A stretch of DNA of 64,000 bases, taken from an uncultured Paracoccaceae bacterium. GTDB taxonomy: Bacteria > Pseudomonadota > Alphaproteobacteria > Rhodobacterales > Rhodobacteraceae. The position numbers and the translations under genes are program-made. Under the pieces are notes generated by a model. The model searched no databases. It was not told the DNA's origin and was given only the letters and a program-made list of their open reading frames with translations. How positions within the stretch are numbered: the stretch's first letter is position 1; every line of letters begins with the position of its first letter. The DNA is taken from positions 434,001 through 498,000 of the forward strand of contig CANMFL010000003.1 of the NCBI GenBank assembly GCA_947497185.1. Direction: 5' to 3'. Of this stretch, positions 8,470-17,292 are shown piece by piece.

Positions 8470-9171
8470 ATGGCAGACCTCTCTGACTTTCCGATTACGA
8501 CCCGTTGGACCCCGACCGACCCGAGCGTGATCCAGCTGTTTTCGTTCCCGACGCCCAACGGTGTTAAGATTTCCATCGCACTAGAGGAAATGGGGCTGCG
8601 CTATGAGCCGCACTTGGTCACGCTGTCCGATACAGATGTCAGAAGTTCCGAGTTTTTGTCCCTGAACCCGAACAACAAAATCCCTGCGATTATTGATCCC
8701 GATGGTCCAGAGGGACCGATTGGATTGTGGGAAAGCGGTGCGATTCTGCTGTATCTGGGCGAAAAATCTGGCAAGTTCATTGGATCGAACGCCGCCGACA
8801 AAGCCGAGATTACCAAATGGCTAATGTTCCAGATGGGCGGTCTCGGCCCGATGTTTGGTCAGATGGGTTTTTATTACAAATTCGCGGGCAAAGATATCGA
8901 AGACCCGCGGCCCCGTGACAAGTATCGCGATGAATCCAAACGCCTACTAGCGGTGCTGGATGGCGCGTTAGAGGGCAAAGACTGGATCGCAGGCGACTAT
9001 TCCATCGCGGACATGGCGATTGCACCTTGGCTGAATGCCTTGAGTTACTACGGCACGCGGGACGCCGTTGAATTTGAAAAACTCAAAAACGTCCCAGCCT
9101 ATTTGGATCGCTTCCTTGCGCGTCCGGCAGTTGCACGCGGACTTAACATCCCGCCGCGCCCTACTGCTTAG
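8470..9171 (+). CDS. glutathione S-transferase family protein
   Basis: 233-residue GST. The N-terminal thioredoxin-like domain has the PNGVKISIALEE helix and NNKIPAI, then the ESGAILLYL glutathione-site segment. The C-terminal helical domain contains SIADMAIAPW. It resembles the YfcG/YghU nu-class disulfide-bond reductase type; substrate unknown. The ATG at 8470 is preferred over a GTG one codon upstream because AAGGA (8457-8461) is then 8 bases away. The stop overlaps the stop of convergent ytoQ. Confidence 0.9.
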   Translation: MADLSDFPITTRWTPTDPSVIQLFSFPTPNGVKISIALEEMGLRYEPHLVTLSDTDVRSSEFLSLNPNNKIPAIIDPDGPEGPIGLWESGAILLYLGEKSGKFIGSNAADKAEITKWLMFQMGGLGPMFGQMGFYYKFAGKDIEDPRPRDKYRDESKRLLAVLDGALEGKDWIAGDYSIADMAIAPWLNALSYYGTRDAVEFEKLKNVPAYLDRFLARPAVARGLNIPPRPTA

Positions 9172-9611
9172 GACGGTAGTTTGCCAGAGGCGACATATTC
9201 CAAGATTTGAACAACCTGCTGCGGCGTTTCCACGACGGCAAGCGCCGCAGCATCAACTTCTTTCAGCGCATGCTGGTGATCTGCGCCGTGCATCACGATC
9301 AGCGATTTGCCAAGTGCTGCAGCCATGCCTGCATCAAACGCTGCGTTCCATTGCTTGTATACCTCGCCAAAGCGGACAACAACAATGTCAGCGTTTTCAA
9401 TGCCATGGCGCGTGCGGATCGCATTCAGCTTAGCGGCTTTGTGGTCGTGCCAAAACTTATCAGGCTCCGCGCCCATGATCGCCACACCACAATCATCGGA
9501 TGCCGCGTGATCCGTTACAGGCGCCTCAAAGGTCATCTCCAACGACCCAGCGCCTGCGATGATTTCATCGCGCCAATCCGTGTGAATTTCGCCTGACAAA
9601 TAAACCTTCAT
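9168..9611 (-). CDS. YtoQ family protein
   Basis: 147-residue protein recognised as the YtoQ family, which has a nucleoside 2-deoxyribosyltransferase-like fold: N-terminal KVYLSGEIHTDWR, then a central NADIVVVRFGE and a KQWNAAFDAG segment. The biochemical role is not established. It lies downstream of pheT on the same strand, separated by a repeat element. Its stop (TTA at 9168-9170) overlaps the stop of the convergent GST gene, so the two 3' ends share bases and no terminator fits between them. Confidence 0.85.
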   Translation of the reverse strand: MKVYLSGEIHTDWRDEIIAGAGSLEMTFEAPVTDHAASDDCGVAIMGAEPDKFWHDHKAAKLNAIRTRHGIENADIVVVRFGEVYKQWNAAFDAGMAAALGKSLIVMHGADHQHALKEVDAAALAVVETPQQVVQILEYVASGKLPS

Positions 9612-9623
9612 CGCAACATTCCT

Positions 9624-9681
9624 TGTTTCTTTGACTTCTTCAAAATCCCCGCCGGAGGCATCGATTTTTCTAGAAAAATCG
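9624..9681. repeat. dispersed intergenic repeat, copy 2
   Basis: Lies between the pheT stop and the ytoQ start. TTTCTTTGACTTCTTCAAAA and CCCCGCCGGAGGCATCGA match copy 1, and one perfect palindrome, CGATTTTTCTAGAAAAATCG (9662-9681), directly abuts the pheT stop codon (9682-9684). The palindrome is identical to the second palindrome of copy 1. It might protect or terminate the pheT transcript, but a run of U residues is lacking. Confidence 0.78.
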
Positions 9682-12075
9682 TTATCCGCGCAAGGTTCCG
9701 CCTGTAGCCTTGGTTACTTTTTCCACAATCTTCGCAGCAACCGCTTCGATTTCTTTGTCTTTCAGCGTAGCCTCGACGGGCTGCAAACGGACCGTCACAG
9801 CAAGCGATTTTTTACCCTCGCCCAGCGAACCACCGATGAATTCATCAAAGACGCGCACGTCGGTGATCAACGCTTTGTCAGCACCTGCGGCTGCGTTTAC
9901 CAAGGTTAACGCTTCGACTTCAGCATCGACGACAAAGGCAAAGTCGCGTTCTACCGCTTGCAAATCTGTCGACTTCAGCGCGGGCCGTGTCGCTGATTTT
10001 TTCTTCGGCACTGGCACGTCTTCTGGGTAGATCACAAAGCCGACTGCCGGACCTTTGACATTCATCTCGCGCAGGATTTTCGGGTGGATTTCACCAAACA
10101 CACCCAGCACCTTTTTCGGCCCGAGGCAAATGCGGCCGTGACGCCCCGGATGCCACCAGCCTTCGCCACCGCGCAAGATTTGCACCTTGGCGGGCGCACC
10201 AATCGCGGACAGCACTGCTTCGGCGTCGGCTTTGGCATCGTAGACATCAACGTCACGGGATTCGCCCAGAACGTCTTTTGGTCCGGTCCGCCCGATCAGG
10301 ATGCCAGCAACCTGCAAGTGCTGTTCGCCCGGCTCGCCGCCTTGGAAGGCATGTCCGACTTCGAACAACGCCATGTCTGCGAAACCGCGTGCTTGGTTGC
10401 GTGCGGCTGCTCGCAACAGACCCGGCAAAAGACCGGGGCGCATGTGGGACATATCGCTGGAAATCGGGTTCTCCAACATCGTTGCGTCGTCACCACCGCC
10501 GAACAAGCTCGCCGCCTGTTTGTCGATGAAAGCGTAGCTGATGCATTCGTTGTAGCCCAATGCCGCCGCTGTGCGCCGTGCCGCTGAAGATCGCATTTGC
10601 ATCGGTGTCAGCACAGGTTTTGGCACGCCCGCGATACGCGGAAGCGGTTTGCCTTGCAGTTTAGTCAGGGACGCGATCCGTGCGACTTCTTCGACCAGAT
10701 CGGCCTCGCCTTGCACGTCGGGACGCCATGACGGCACATGCGCCATATCGCCTTCGAGCCGGAAACCGAGAGCGGTCAGTGTCTGGCGCTGTGTGCTTTC
10801 AGGGATGTCCATGCCGACAAGCGAGATCACCCGTTTCGCGTCCAGTTTGTAGGCCCGCGACACGTCCGGGACGGCACCCGCAACGATCATTTGCGAGGCT
10901 TCGCCGCCAGCGTTATCGACGATCATCCGCACAGCATGCTCTAGCCCTTCAGGTGTGAAGGACGGGTCGATGCCGCGCTCGAAGCGGTAGCGCGCGTCGG
11001 AATTAATCTTGAGCGCACGGCCCGTGTAGGCGATTTGCACCGGATCCCAATAGGCGGATTCGACGATCACATTGGTCGTCTCTTCGGTGCAACCTGTGTC
11101 GAGACCGCCCATGATGCCAGCGATGCTTTGCACGCCATTGTCGTCAGAGATAACCATCTGGCCCGCTTGCAGCGTGTATTCTTTGTCATCCAGTGCGGTC
11201 AGGGTTTCACCGCCAGCGGCACGATGGACCTTCAGATTTCCAGCGACTTTATCCGCGTCAAAGACGTGCAATGGGCGGTTCAGATCGTAGGTGAAAAAGT
11301 TCGTCACATCGACGAGGAAGGAAATCGGACGCAAGCCAATCGCCCGCAACAAGTCCTGTAACCATGCTGGCGACGGGCCGTTTTTCACGCCTTTGATCAG
11401 GCGCCCCGTGAACACAGGACAGCCGTCGCGGGTGTCGTCGTCGATGGAAATGGACAGATCAGTGTCAAACGCGGCGGGGACGACTTCAACCTCGCGCGGT
11501 TTCATCTTGCCCAAACCACGCGCCGCCAAGTCACGCGCAATGCCGCGCACGCCTAGCGCGTCGGGACGGTTCGGCGTGATCGCGATTTCGATCACTGGAT
11601 CAACTTTGGACGGGTCATTCGCCGCGAGCCAATCGGTGTAGGATTGGCCAACGTCGCCCGATGGCAGTTCAATGATGCCGTCATGCTCTTCGGACAGCTC
11701 CATCTCTTTTTCGGAACACATCATGCCGAAGCTTTCAACGCCGCGGATTTTGCCAACGCCGATGGTGATATCAAGGCCCGGCACATAGGTGCCTGGCGAT
11801 GCGATCACAACGGTGATGCCTTCACGTGCGTTGGGTGCGCCGCAGATGATCTGCGTTGGCCCGTCTTTGGTCGCGACCTGACAGATTTTCAGCTTGTCCG
11901 CGTCGGGGTGCTTTTCCGCGCTCTCAACATAGCCGATTGTGAAGGCTGACAGCTTTTCGATCGGGTTTTCGATGCCTTCGACCTCTAGGCCGAGGTCGGT
12001 CAACGCCTCTGCGATGTCCGCTACAGAAGCGTCAGTGTCGAGGTGCGATTTCAGCCATGAGAGCGTGAATTTCAT
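9682..12075 (-). CDS. pheT: phenylalanine--tRNA ligase subunit beta
   Basis: 797-residue beta subunit of phenylalanyl-tRNA synthetase, which with PheS charges tRNA-Phe. Domain order is standard: N-terminal EMAP/OB tRNA-binding domain (about 40-150), B3/B4 editing domain, B5, catalytic-like core, and C-terminal FDX-ACB anticodon-binding domain (about 700-797). Unusually, it is separated from pheS by about 1.3 kb holding DUF2513, YrhK and ASCH genes on the same strand. Its stop abuts a repeat palindrome. Confidence 0.97.
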   Translation of the reverse strand: MKFTLSWLKSHLDTDASVADIAEALTDLGLEVEGIENPIEKLSAFTIGYVESAEKHPDADKLKICQVATKDGPTQIICGAPNAREGITVVIASPGTYVPGLDITIGVGKIRGVESFGMMCSEKEMELSEEHDGIIELPSGDVGQSYTDWLAANDPSKVDPVIEIAITPNRPDALGVRGIARDLAARGLGKMKPREVEVVPAAFDTDLSISIDDDTRDGCPVFTGRLIKGVKNGPSPAWLQDLLRAIGLRPISFLVDVTNFFTYDLNRPLHVFDADKVAGNLKVHRAAGGETLTALDDKEYTLQAGQMVISDDNGVQSIAGIMGGLDTGCTEETTNVIVESAYWDPVQIAYTGRALKINSDARYRFERGIDPSFTPEGLEHAVRMIVDNAGGEASQMIVAGAVPDVSRAYKLDAKRVISLVGMDIPESTQRQTLTALGFRLEGDMAHVPSWRPDVQGEADLVEEVARIASLTKLQGKPLPRIAGVPKPVLTPMQMRSSAARRTAAALGYNECISYAFIDKQAASLFGGGDDATMLENPISSDMSHMRPGLLPGLLRAAARNQARGFADMALFEVGHAFQGGEPGEQHLQVAGILIGRTGPKDVLGESRDVDVYDAKADAEAVLSAIGAPAKVQILRGGEGWWHPGRHGRICLGPKKVLGVFGEIHPKILREMNVKGPAVGFVIYPEDVPVPKKKSATRPALKSTDLQAVERDFAFVVDAEVEALTLVNAAAGADKALITDVRVFDEFIGGSLGEGKKSLAVTVRLQPVEATLKDKEIEAVAAKIVEKVTKATGGTLRG

Positions 12076-12185
12076 AAGGGTCGTCCGTGCATCAGGTGTG
12101 TTGCATTTGTCCTAACCCAAAGCCGCGCGAGGGGGAAGTGCGGGAGCCTGCGGCGCGAGTTGTTTTGGGCGAAATGAAGGGCGCG

Positions 12186-12611
12186 CTACAGCGCCCGACC
12201 ATCAAGGTCTTCGACGAGTTCGAATTCTTCGAAAACCAACAGCATTTCGGGGTCGTAGCCGCCGTTGCGTTTGAAGAATGCTTTGTGGTCTTTGCGCCAC
12301 CCGACGAGGGCATCGTTTTCGCCTTCTTTCAGGGCGAGCTCTTCTGGCACGTCGCAGAACCGGATTTCGTGGACGGCTGTGGTGCGGATCACGAGGGCGG
12401 GTGTGCCGTCCCAGTTGGCCGCTATGTCGCAGCGCCCGACGACGGGCATGGCCTCTGGTTCATCGGCAAAGTCGCTGGCCGCGCCGCAAGTCGCTGTCTT
12501 TTTGCCTTTGCGGACAAGCTGGATCAGGCGTTCGCACATTTCAGCGGAATCACCGAATTGGAAGGTGCCAGCGCCGGGGTATGTGTCTTGGAGTTCTTCG
12601 GTTTCAGCCAT
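12186..12611 (-). CDS. ASCH domain-containing protein
   Basis: 141-residue protein of the ASCH superfamily, a beta-barrel fold related to PUA that is thought to bind RNA or modified nucleosides; some members are amidohydrolases. Visible family features are FGDSAEMCERLIQLVRKGKKTAT near the N-terminus, then GRCDIAANWDGTPALVIRTT and the acidic EGENDALVGWRKDHKAFF. It overlaps the end of the YrhK gene by 8 bases and lies 110 bases upstream of pheT. Function in the phe operon is unknown. Confidence 0.85.
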   Translation of the reverse strand: MAETEELQDTYPGAGTFQFGDSAEMCERLIQLVRKGKKTATCGAASDFADEPEAMPVVGRCDIAANWDGTPALVIRTTAVHEIRFCDVPEELALKEGENDALVGWRKDHKAFFKRNGGYDPEMLLVFEEFELVEDLDGRAL

Positions 12612-12894
12612 CTTTTTGGTCCTTGTTCAGGTTATCCGCCACCGCGTCTGCGTGTCCTTTTGCCATCATGTGCAATTCGCGCACGATCCGGATGGTTGGC
12701 TTCATTGCAAAACAGACCGAGCCGATCACAAACAGCCACGTGCCCGTATATGTCCAAGCGTCGGAAAAGAACATGATTGATCCGATGATAAACAGGATCG
12801 CCGCAGAGAAATCAACGAAGGTGTAAGCGAGTTCGTAGAGCGCGTAGCGGCGGCGTTGATCGGGGTGTTTGTGGTGATTGTTGTCGAAGATCAT
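12604..12894 (-). CDS. YrhK-like membrane protein
   Basis: 96-residue protein with two predicted transmembrane helices (about 24-43 and 51-66) and a charged, histidine-bearing N-terminus. It matches the YrhK domain pattern (YALYELAYTFVDFSAAILFIIGS..., then a second helix ending near KPTIRIVRELH). Role unknown. It overlaps the ASCH gene start by 8 bases, so the pair is likely translationally coupled, and follows DUF2513 after 161 bases in which I see no feature. Confidence 0.78.
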   Translation of the reverse strand: MIFDNNHHKHPDQRRRYALYELAYTFVDFSAAILFIIGSIMFFSDAWTYTGTWLFVIGSVCFAMKPTIRIVRELHMMAKGHADAVADNLNKDQKDG

Positions 12895-13055
12895 TGTCTG
12901 GCCTTTCAGATAAAATACTAGGGAAACACGTGGAACTCGGTGAAGCTATCGTGAGGCAATTGCCGTGATGTTACGTCAGATGGTGGTGGTTGGCGAGGCG
13001 TTGCGTGAAGCGCCAGTCACAATGAGGGGAGGTCCTGGCGGTGCCGGGGCGGAGT

Positions 13056-13406
13056 TTACAAAGTTATCCCGAGTTTGACCGCAGCTTCTTGTTTTACATA
13101 TGCGACGGCCAAGTCTTTCATCATTGAAAGCGTCATACCGCCCACCTTAGAGGCACCATCTTTTGTCCGTTGCCAAATTCCGTCATTACGTATCGCGTCT
13201 ATGTAATCGTGCCCAGCATTCGTCAATCTAAAGCCGTTTGCAGAAACTTGAGTAGCAAGACCTGCGTCACAAAGCAGCTGCATGTGATACTCTAGTTTGC
13301 GTTCATCCTCTCCTAAGCTCAGCTCTTCGCTTAACAAAATAAGCCAATCGCTTTGCGCTTCGATCTCTAAGAGGATCAGACGGATGTAGTCATTGTCGCG
13401 TTTCAC
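13056..13406 (-). CDS. DUF2513 family protein inside the pheS-pheT region
   Basis: 116-residue protein recognised as DUF2513 from its N-terminus ([18 protein letters not shown]) and a winged-helix-like layout ([13 protein letters not shown], then [20 protein letters not shown]). DUF2513 proteins often occur on mobile or accessory DNA, and function is unknown. The start is GTG and overlaps the pheS stop by 4 bases (GTGA, 13403-13406), which implies translational coupling. By eye the gene is more AT-rich than pheS and pheT, which hints at later acquisition. Confidence 0.8.
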   Translation of the reverse strand: MKRDNDYIRLILLEIEAQSDWLILLSEELSLGEDERKLEYHMQLLCDAGLATQVSANGFRLTNAGHDYIDAIRNDGIWQRTKDGASKVGGMTLSMMKDLAVAYVKQEAAVKLGITL

Positions 13407-14476
13407 CTACTCAAACCACCATCCAACGTCGGCACATCCAGTGACCGGAAACCGTAGTGCCGCAGCCAGCGCAGATCGCTGTCGAAGAAGGCGCGCAAAT
13501 CAGGGATGCCGTATTTGAGCATGGCGATGCGGTCGATGCCGACGCCGAAGGCGAATCCTTGGTAGACAGATGGATCGACGCCTGCTGCCGTCAGCACTTT
13601 GGGGTGCACCATGCCTGAGCCGAGGATTTCGAGCCAGTCGTCGCCTTCGCCGACTTTCAACGTGCCGCCTTCCCATGAACAACGAATATCGACCTCGGCT
13701 GAGGGTTCCGTGAACGGGAAGTGGCTGGCGCGGAAACGCAGCTCGACGTCGTCAACTTCGAAGAACGCTTTAACGAATTCTTCAAGAACCCACTTTAGGT
13801 TCGCCATTGAGATGTCTTTGTCGATGGCGAGGCCTTCGATTTGGTTAAACATAGGCGTGTGCGTTTGGTCGTAGTCGGCGCGATAGACGCGACCCGGACA
13901 AATGATGCGGATCGGGGCGCCGTTTGCTTCGAGAGACCGGATTTGTACGGGGGATGTGTGTGTGCGCAGAACATGCGGCGGGCGGTCGTCGCCTTCGGCG
14001 CGGTGCGTGTAGAACGTATCCATTTCGGCCCGCGCTGGGTGGTGGCCGGGGATGTTTAGCGCGTCGAAGTTATACCAATCGGATTCGATCTGCGGCCCTT
14101 CAGCGACGGAAAAGCCCATGTCGGCAAAGATCGCAGTGACCTCATCGGTGACTTGGGAAATCGGATGAATGGTGCCCGCCGGACGCTGGCGCGACGGCAA
14201 GGTGACGTCGAGCCATTCAGAGCGCAGACGTTCATCAAGTGCCGCATCTTGCAGGCCGGATTTTTTTGCAACCAAGGCGCTGTTGATCTCGTCTTTCAGC
14301 GCGTTCAACGCGGGGCCCGCTGATTTGCGTTCCTCTGGCGTCATTTTGCCCAACTCGCGCATCTGCAAAGAAATCTCGCCCTTTTTACCAAGCGCCTGCA
14401 CACGCAGGTCTTCGAGAGAGTTTTCGTCGCCAGCATCGGCAATCAGGGTCAGGTATTTGGATTTGAGATCGTCCAT
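13403..14476 (-). CDS. pheS: phenylalanine--tRNA ligase subunit alpha
   Basis: 357-residue class II aminoacyl-tRNA synthetase alpha subunit. An N-terminal coiled coil (about 1-85) precedes the catalytic core with motif 2 around FKPGRVYR-like [20 protein letters not shown], and motif 3 as [18 protein letters not shown] near residue 310. Its stop overlaps the GTG start of DUF2513. Upstream, a terminator separates it from rplT, so pheS probably has its own promoter in 14477-14580. Confidence 0.97.
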   Translation of the reverse strand: MDDLKSKYLTLIADAGDENSLEDLRVQALGKKGEISLQMRELGKMTPEERKSAGPALNALKDEINSALVAKKSGLQDAALDERLRSEWLDVTLPSRQRPAGTIHPISQVTDEVTAIFADMGFSVAEGPQIESDWYNFDALNIPGHHPARAEMDTFYTHRAEGDDRPPHVLRTHTSPVQIRSLEANGAPIRIICPGRVYRADYDQTHTPMFNQIEGLAIDKDISMANLKWVLEEFVKAFFEVDDVELRFRASHFPFTEPSAEVDIRCSWEGGTLKVGEGDDWLEILGSGMVHPKVLTAAGVDPSVYQGFAFGVGIDRIAMLKYGIPDLRAFFDSDLRWLRHYGFRSLDVPTLDGGLSR

Positions 14477-14581
14477 GGCGCGCCTCTTGAATGGGTTGAT
14501 GCGGTGTTAGTGAATGGGGGGCGCGGTTGCAAGCATTGGTCTGGCAGGGTCGCGGGTCTGCCTAGCACTGGTACGAACGCA

Positions 14582-14609
14582 AAAGGGCCGCCCCAATGGA
14601 CGGCCCTTT
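14582..14609 (-). terminator. intrinsic terminator after rplT
   Basis: Stem AAAGGGCCG (14582-14590) with CGGCCCTTT (14601-14609) and a 10-base loop. On the minus strand, reading out of rplT, it ends in CGGCCCTTTTG, giving a GC hairpin with U residues. It lies between rplT and pheS. Confidence 0.85.
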
Positions 14610-14631
14610 CGTATTCTAAACGACGAGAAGC

Positions 14632-14994
14632 TTAAGCAGCCAATGCGTCTTTTGCTTTGCCGACGATTGTCGCAAATGCATCTGGTTCGTTTACTGCCAA
14701 GTCAGCCAGAACCTTGCGGTCGACTTCGATGCCAGCCAGAACGAGGCCATTGATGAACTTGGAATAGTTCAGTGTTTCGTCGATTGACCGTACACCAGCG
14801 TTGATCCGCTGGATCCACAACGCGCGGAAGTTCCGCTTGCGGTTGTGCCGGTCGCGAGTAGCGTACTGGTTCGCTTTTTCGACGGCCTGCTTCGCGACTT
14901 TGAAAGTCTTGGAACGACGGTCATAATAACCTTTGGCAGCGTCGAGAACTTTTTTGTGACGACGATGTGTGACTGTACCACCTTTAACGCGCAT
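14632..14994 (-). CDS. rplT: 50S ribosomal protein L20
   Basis: 120-residue bL20, an early-assembly 23S rRNA-binding protein of the large subunit. The N-terminus [20 protein letters not shown] and the segment [18 protein letters not shown] are diagnostic. It follows rpmI by 17 bases in the usual rpmI-rplT pair. infC, the common upstream partner, is not present here. Confidence 0.98.
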   Translation of the reverse strand: MRVKGGTVTHRRHKKVLDAAKGYYDRRSKTFKVAKQAVEKANQYATRDRHNRKRNFRALWIQRINAGVRSIDETLNYSKFINGLVLAGIEVDRKVLADLAVNEPDAFATIVGKAKDALAA

Positions 14995-15011
14995 ATCTCA
15001 ATTCCCTCTAA

Positions 15012-15212
15012 TTAACGTGCGTAAGGCATCATTGATTTAACGATACCTTCATCAGCTTTGCTCAATGTGGTTGTGCCACGAGCGTTACGAAGGAACTTGT
15101 TTGAGCGTTTGATCATGCCGTGTTGCTTGCCCGCTTGGGCTGCTACGACACGGCCAGATGCCGTCGTCTTGAACCGCTTTTTGCAGCTCGATTTTGTCTT
15201 CATCTTAGGCAT
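15012..15212 (-). CDS. rpmI: 50S ribosomal protein L35
   Basis: 66-residue bL35. The start at 15212 ([15 protein letters not shown]) is the canonical N-terminus. A longer in-frame reading to 15290 adds 26 residues unlike the family and is rejected. GAGACGGAA-type ribosome site bases precede the ATG. First gene of the rpmI-rplT operon; the promoter is expected in 15213-15350. Confidence 0.97.
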   Translation of the reverse strand: MPKMKTKSSCKKRFKTTASGRVVAAQAGKQHGMIKRSNKFLRNARGTTTLSKADEGIVKSMMPYAR

Positions 15213-15350
15213 TTCCGTCTCCTCTTGAGTTCGGTGAACGCACGACTCGGCATGCCAGATAGGCCGGTCGCGCGGGTGGAAGCGCTTCATTAGGTCTGGG
15301 AGGCGCGAAAAGCAAGCGTTAAGTGGGCAAAACCGACCCGCGCTTGCGAT

Positions 15351-15575
15351 TTAGTTGATGACCTTGCCGACCACACTGACGAAGACGTCCGGCAAAGTTT
15401 CAAAATTATACGCACCGGGCTTTGTGTTGACCGCGTATCCGATCATCAAAGCGCCGATCAGGACCACAATCGCAGACACGCGCGGTGATCTACTGTCCGA
15501 AAAGGCGGACACAATCGCAGGAATGGACAGCACGGTGATCACAACGCCCACCACAAATATAACGTCTGAATCCAT
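15351..15575 (-). CDS. small two-helix membrane protein, unknown
   Basis: 74-residue protein with two hydrophobic segments (about 5-24 and 34-50) and a short C-terminal tail. No family is recognised beyond a conserved-hypothetical appearance. It lies 35 bases downstream of pyk on the same strand and is probably cotranscribed with it. CAGGGGTAAAGGT before the ATG gives a plausible ribosome site. Confidence 0.6.
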   Translation of the reverse strand: MDSDVIFVVGVVITVLSIPAIVSAFSDSRSPRVSAIVVLIGALMIGYAVNTKPGAYNFETLPDVFVSVVGKVIN

Positions 15576-15610
15576 ACCTTTACCCCTGCGATTGTACGCT
15601 TTAGGGCAGC

Positions 15611-17059
15611 TTAATCCGCATCAGATGCGAAAATCAACTTTTCTGAACAGGGTGCGACCCGCAGGATGTTCGTGGTGCCAGGTGTATTGAACGGCACACC
15701 CGCAGTTACGACGACCATATCGCTCTCGTCGGCCAGATCTTCGGATTTGGCAGCACGCACAGCGGCGATCACGGCTTCTTTGAACCGCGTCACATTGCCT
15801 GTGACCACGCAGTTGGTGCCCCATGTCAGGCAAAGACGGCGTGCGATTTCGATGGCGCTGGTCATCGCAACGATTGGCACGCGCGGACGTTCGCGGGCCA
15901 CCAGAGCAGCAGTTGTGCCGGATTGCGTGAAGCAGCAGATTGCTTTGACGTCTGTTGTTTCCGCGATTTCACGGGCAGCGGACACGATACCGTCGGCGAC
16001 TGTTTTGCCGCTGGTTCTGCGTGTGGCCTCGATGACGTCAGTGTAGGCTGGGTCTGCTTCGACTTCGGCCGCGACATTGCTCATCGTGGTGACCGCCTCA
16101 ACGGGGTAAGACCCTGCTGCGGATTCAGCGGACAACATGATCGCATCAGTGCCTTCGTAGATCGCAGTCGCGACATCGGACACTTCGGCACGTGTCGGCA
16201 TTGGCGAATCGATCATTGATTCGAGCATCTGCGTCGCCACGATGACCGGTTTCGCCGCTGCACGGCATTCACGGATCAAGCGTTTTTGGATTGGCGGTAC
16301 GTTTTGCACAGGCAGTTCGACACCCAAATCGCCACGCGCAACCATGATACCGTCAGAGACCGCGAGGATCTCGTCAAAGGCTTTGACCGCGTTTGGTTTC
16401 TCGATTTTGGACAGGATCGCAGCGCGGCCGTTGCACAGTTTACGCGCCTCTTCGACGTCAGCAGCACGCTGCACGAATGACAACGCCAGCCAGTCCACAC
16501 CCAATTCGCAGACGAATTCGAGGTCTTTCAAATCTTTCGGTGACAGGGCCGCCAAAGGCAGCGTCACGTCAGGCACGTTGACGCCTTTGCGGTTGGAAAT
16601 CACGCCACCGACGACGACTTCACAGTTCGCGAACTTGGCACCGCAGTCTTTGACCCGCAGTTTGATTTTACCATCGTTTACAAGCAGATGCGCGCCTGGC
16701 TCAAGCGCGTCGAAAATTTCGGTGTGCGGCAGTTGAACGCGGTTCACGTCGCCCGGCTCGTCACTGAGGTCGAGACGGAAATCAGCGCCCGGAATAAGGT
16801 CAACACCCTCGTCATTCGCGAAAACACCAACCCGAAGTTTCGGCCCCTGAAGGTCGGCAAGAATGCCAATCGGGCTGTCGAGGTCCTTTTCAACCTGACG
16901 GATGATCTCGTGGCGGACTTTGATTTCAGAGTGATCGCCATGGGACATGTTCAGACGGAACACATCAGCGCCTGCTTCGACAAGCTTGCGGATCATCGCG
17001 TAGTCATTGGACGCTGGCCCCAAGGTAGCTACGATTTTGACATTACGGTGACGTCTCAT
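15611..17059 (-). CDS. pyk: pyruvate kinase
   Basis: 482-residue glycolytic enzyme that converts PEP and ADP to pyruvate and ATP. Motifs are RLNMSHGD near residues 35-42, the K-site ILSKIEKPNAV (about 215-225), the MVARGDLGVELP metal/substrate loop (about 240-251), and VIVATQMLESMI (about 272-283). The C-terminal allosteric domain is complete. Upstream (17089-17106) lies an 18-bp near-palindrome with a central CG, of the type bound by LacI-family regulators. Confidence 0.97.
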   Translation of the reverse strand: MRRHRNVKIVATLGPASNDYAMIRKLVEAGADVFRLNMSHGDHSEIKVRHEIIRQVEKDLDSPIGILADLQGPKLRVGVFANDEGVDLIPGADFRLDLSDEPGDVNRVQLPHTEIFDALEPGAHLLVNDGKIKLRVKDCGAKFANCEVVVGGVISNRKGVNVPDVTLPLAALSPKDLKDLEFVCELGVDWLALSFVQRAADVEEARKLCNGRAAILSKIEKPNAVKAFDEILAVSDGIMVARGDLGVELPVQNVPPIQKRLIRECRAAAKPVIVATQMLESMIDSPMPTRAEVSDVATAIYEGTDAIMLSAESAAGSYPVEAVTTMSNVAAEVEADPAYTDVIEATRRTSGKTVADGIVSAAREIAETTDVKAICCFTQSGTTAALVARERPRVPIVAMTSAIEIARRLCLTWGTNCVVTGNVTRFKEAVIAAVRAAKSEDLADESDMVVVTAGVPFNTPGTTNILRVAPCSEKLIFASDAD

Positions 17060-17088
17060 ACAGGTGATCCTTATGCTTTAACTATGCT

Positions 17089-17106
17089 GGCGTTAGCGTT
17101 AACACC
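17089..17106. promoter_or_regulatory. candidate LacI-family operator upstream of pyk
   Basis: Near-palindrome GGCGTTAGC/GTTAACACC with a central CG step, 30-47 bases before the pyk ATG. Seven of nine positions pair. The form suits a LacI-type repressor such as the Rhodobacterales central-carbon regulator CceR, but the exact consensus was not compared. Confidence 0.4.
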
Positions 17107-17292
17107 GGTTGCATCCCTTATTACGCAAAACCCCCGACGTCACAACTGTACTGCATCGCAATTTGATGAAACCTGTATGACTGTTATCGGCCAATCACAC
17201 TGGTCAATCGGCCGTGATCGGGCTGGTCTACCCTTGTAGGTGCCGGAAATTACACCAATATTGAGCAAAATCAGCCTTTGGAAGGGATCACC

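Noticed and set aside
12087..12776. 229-codon plus-strand reading frame
   Set aside because: Antisense to ASCH and YrhK genes, which have family matches and overlaps; no ribosome site.
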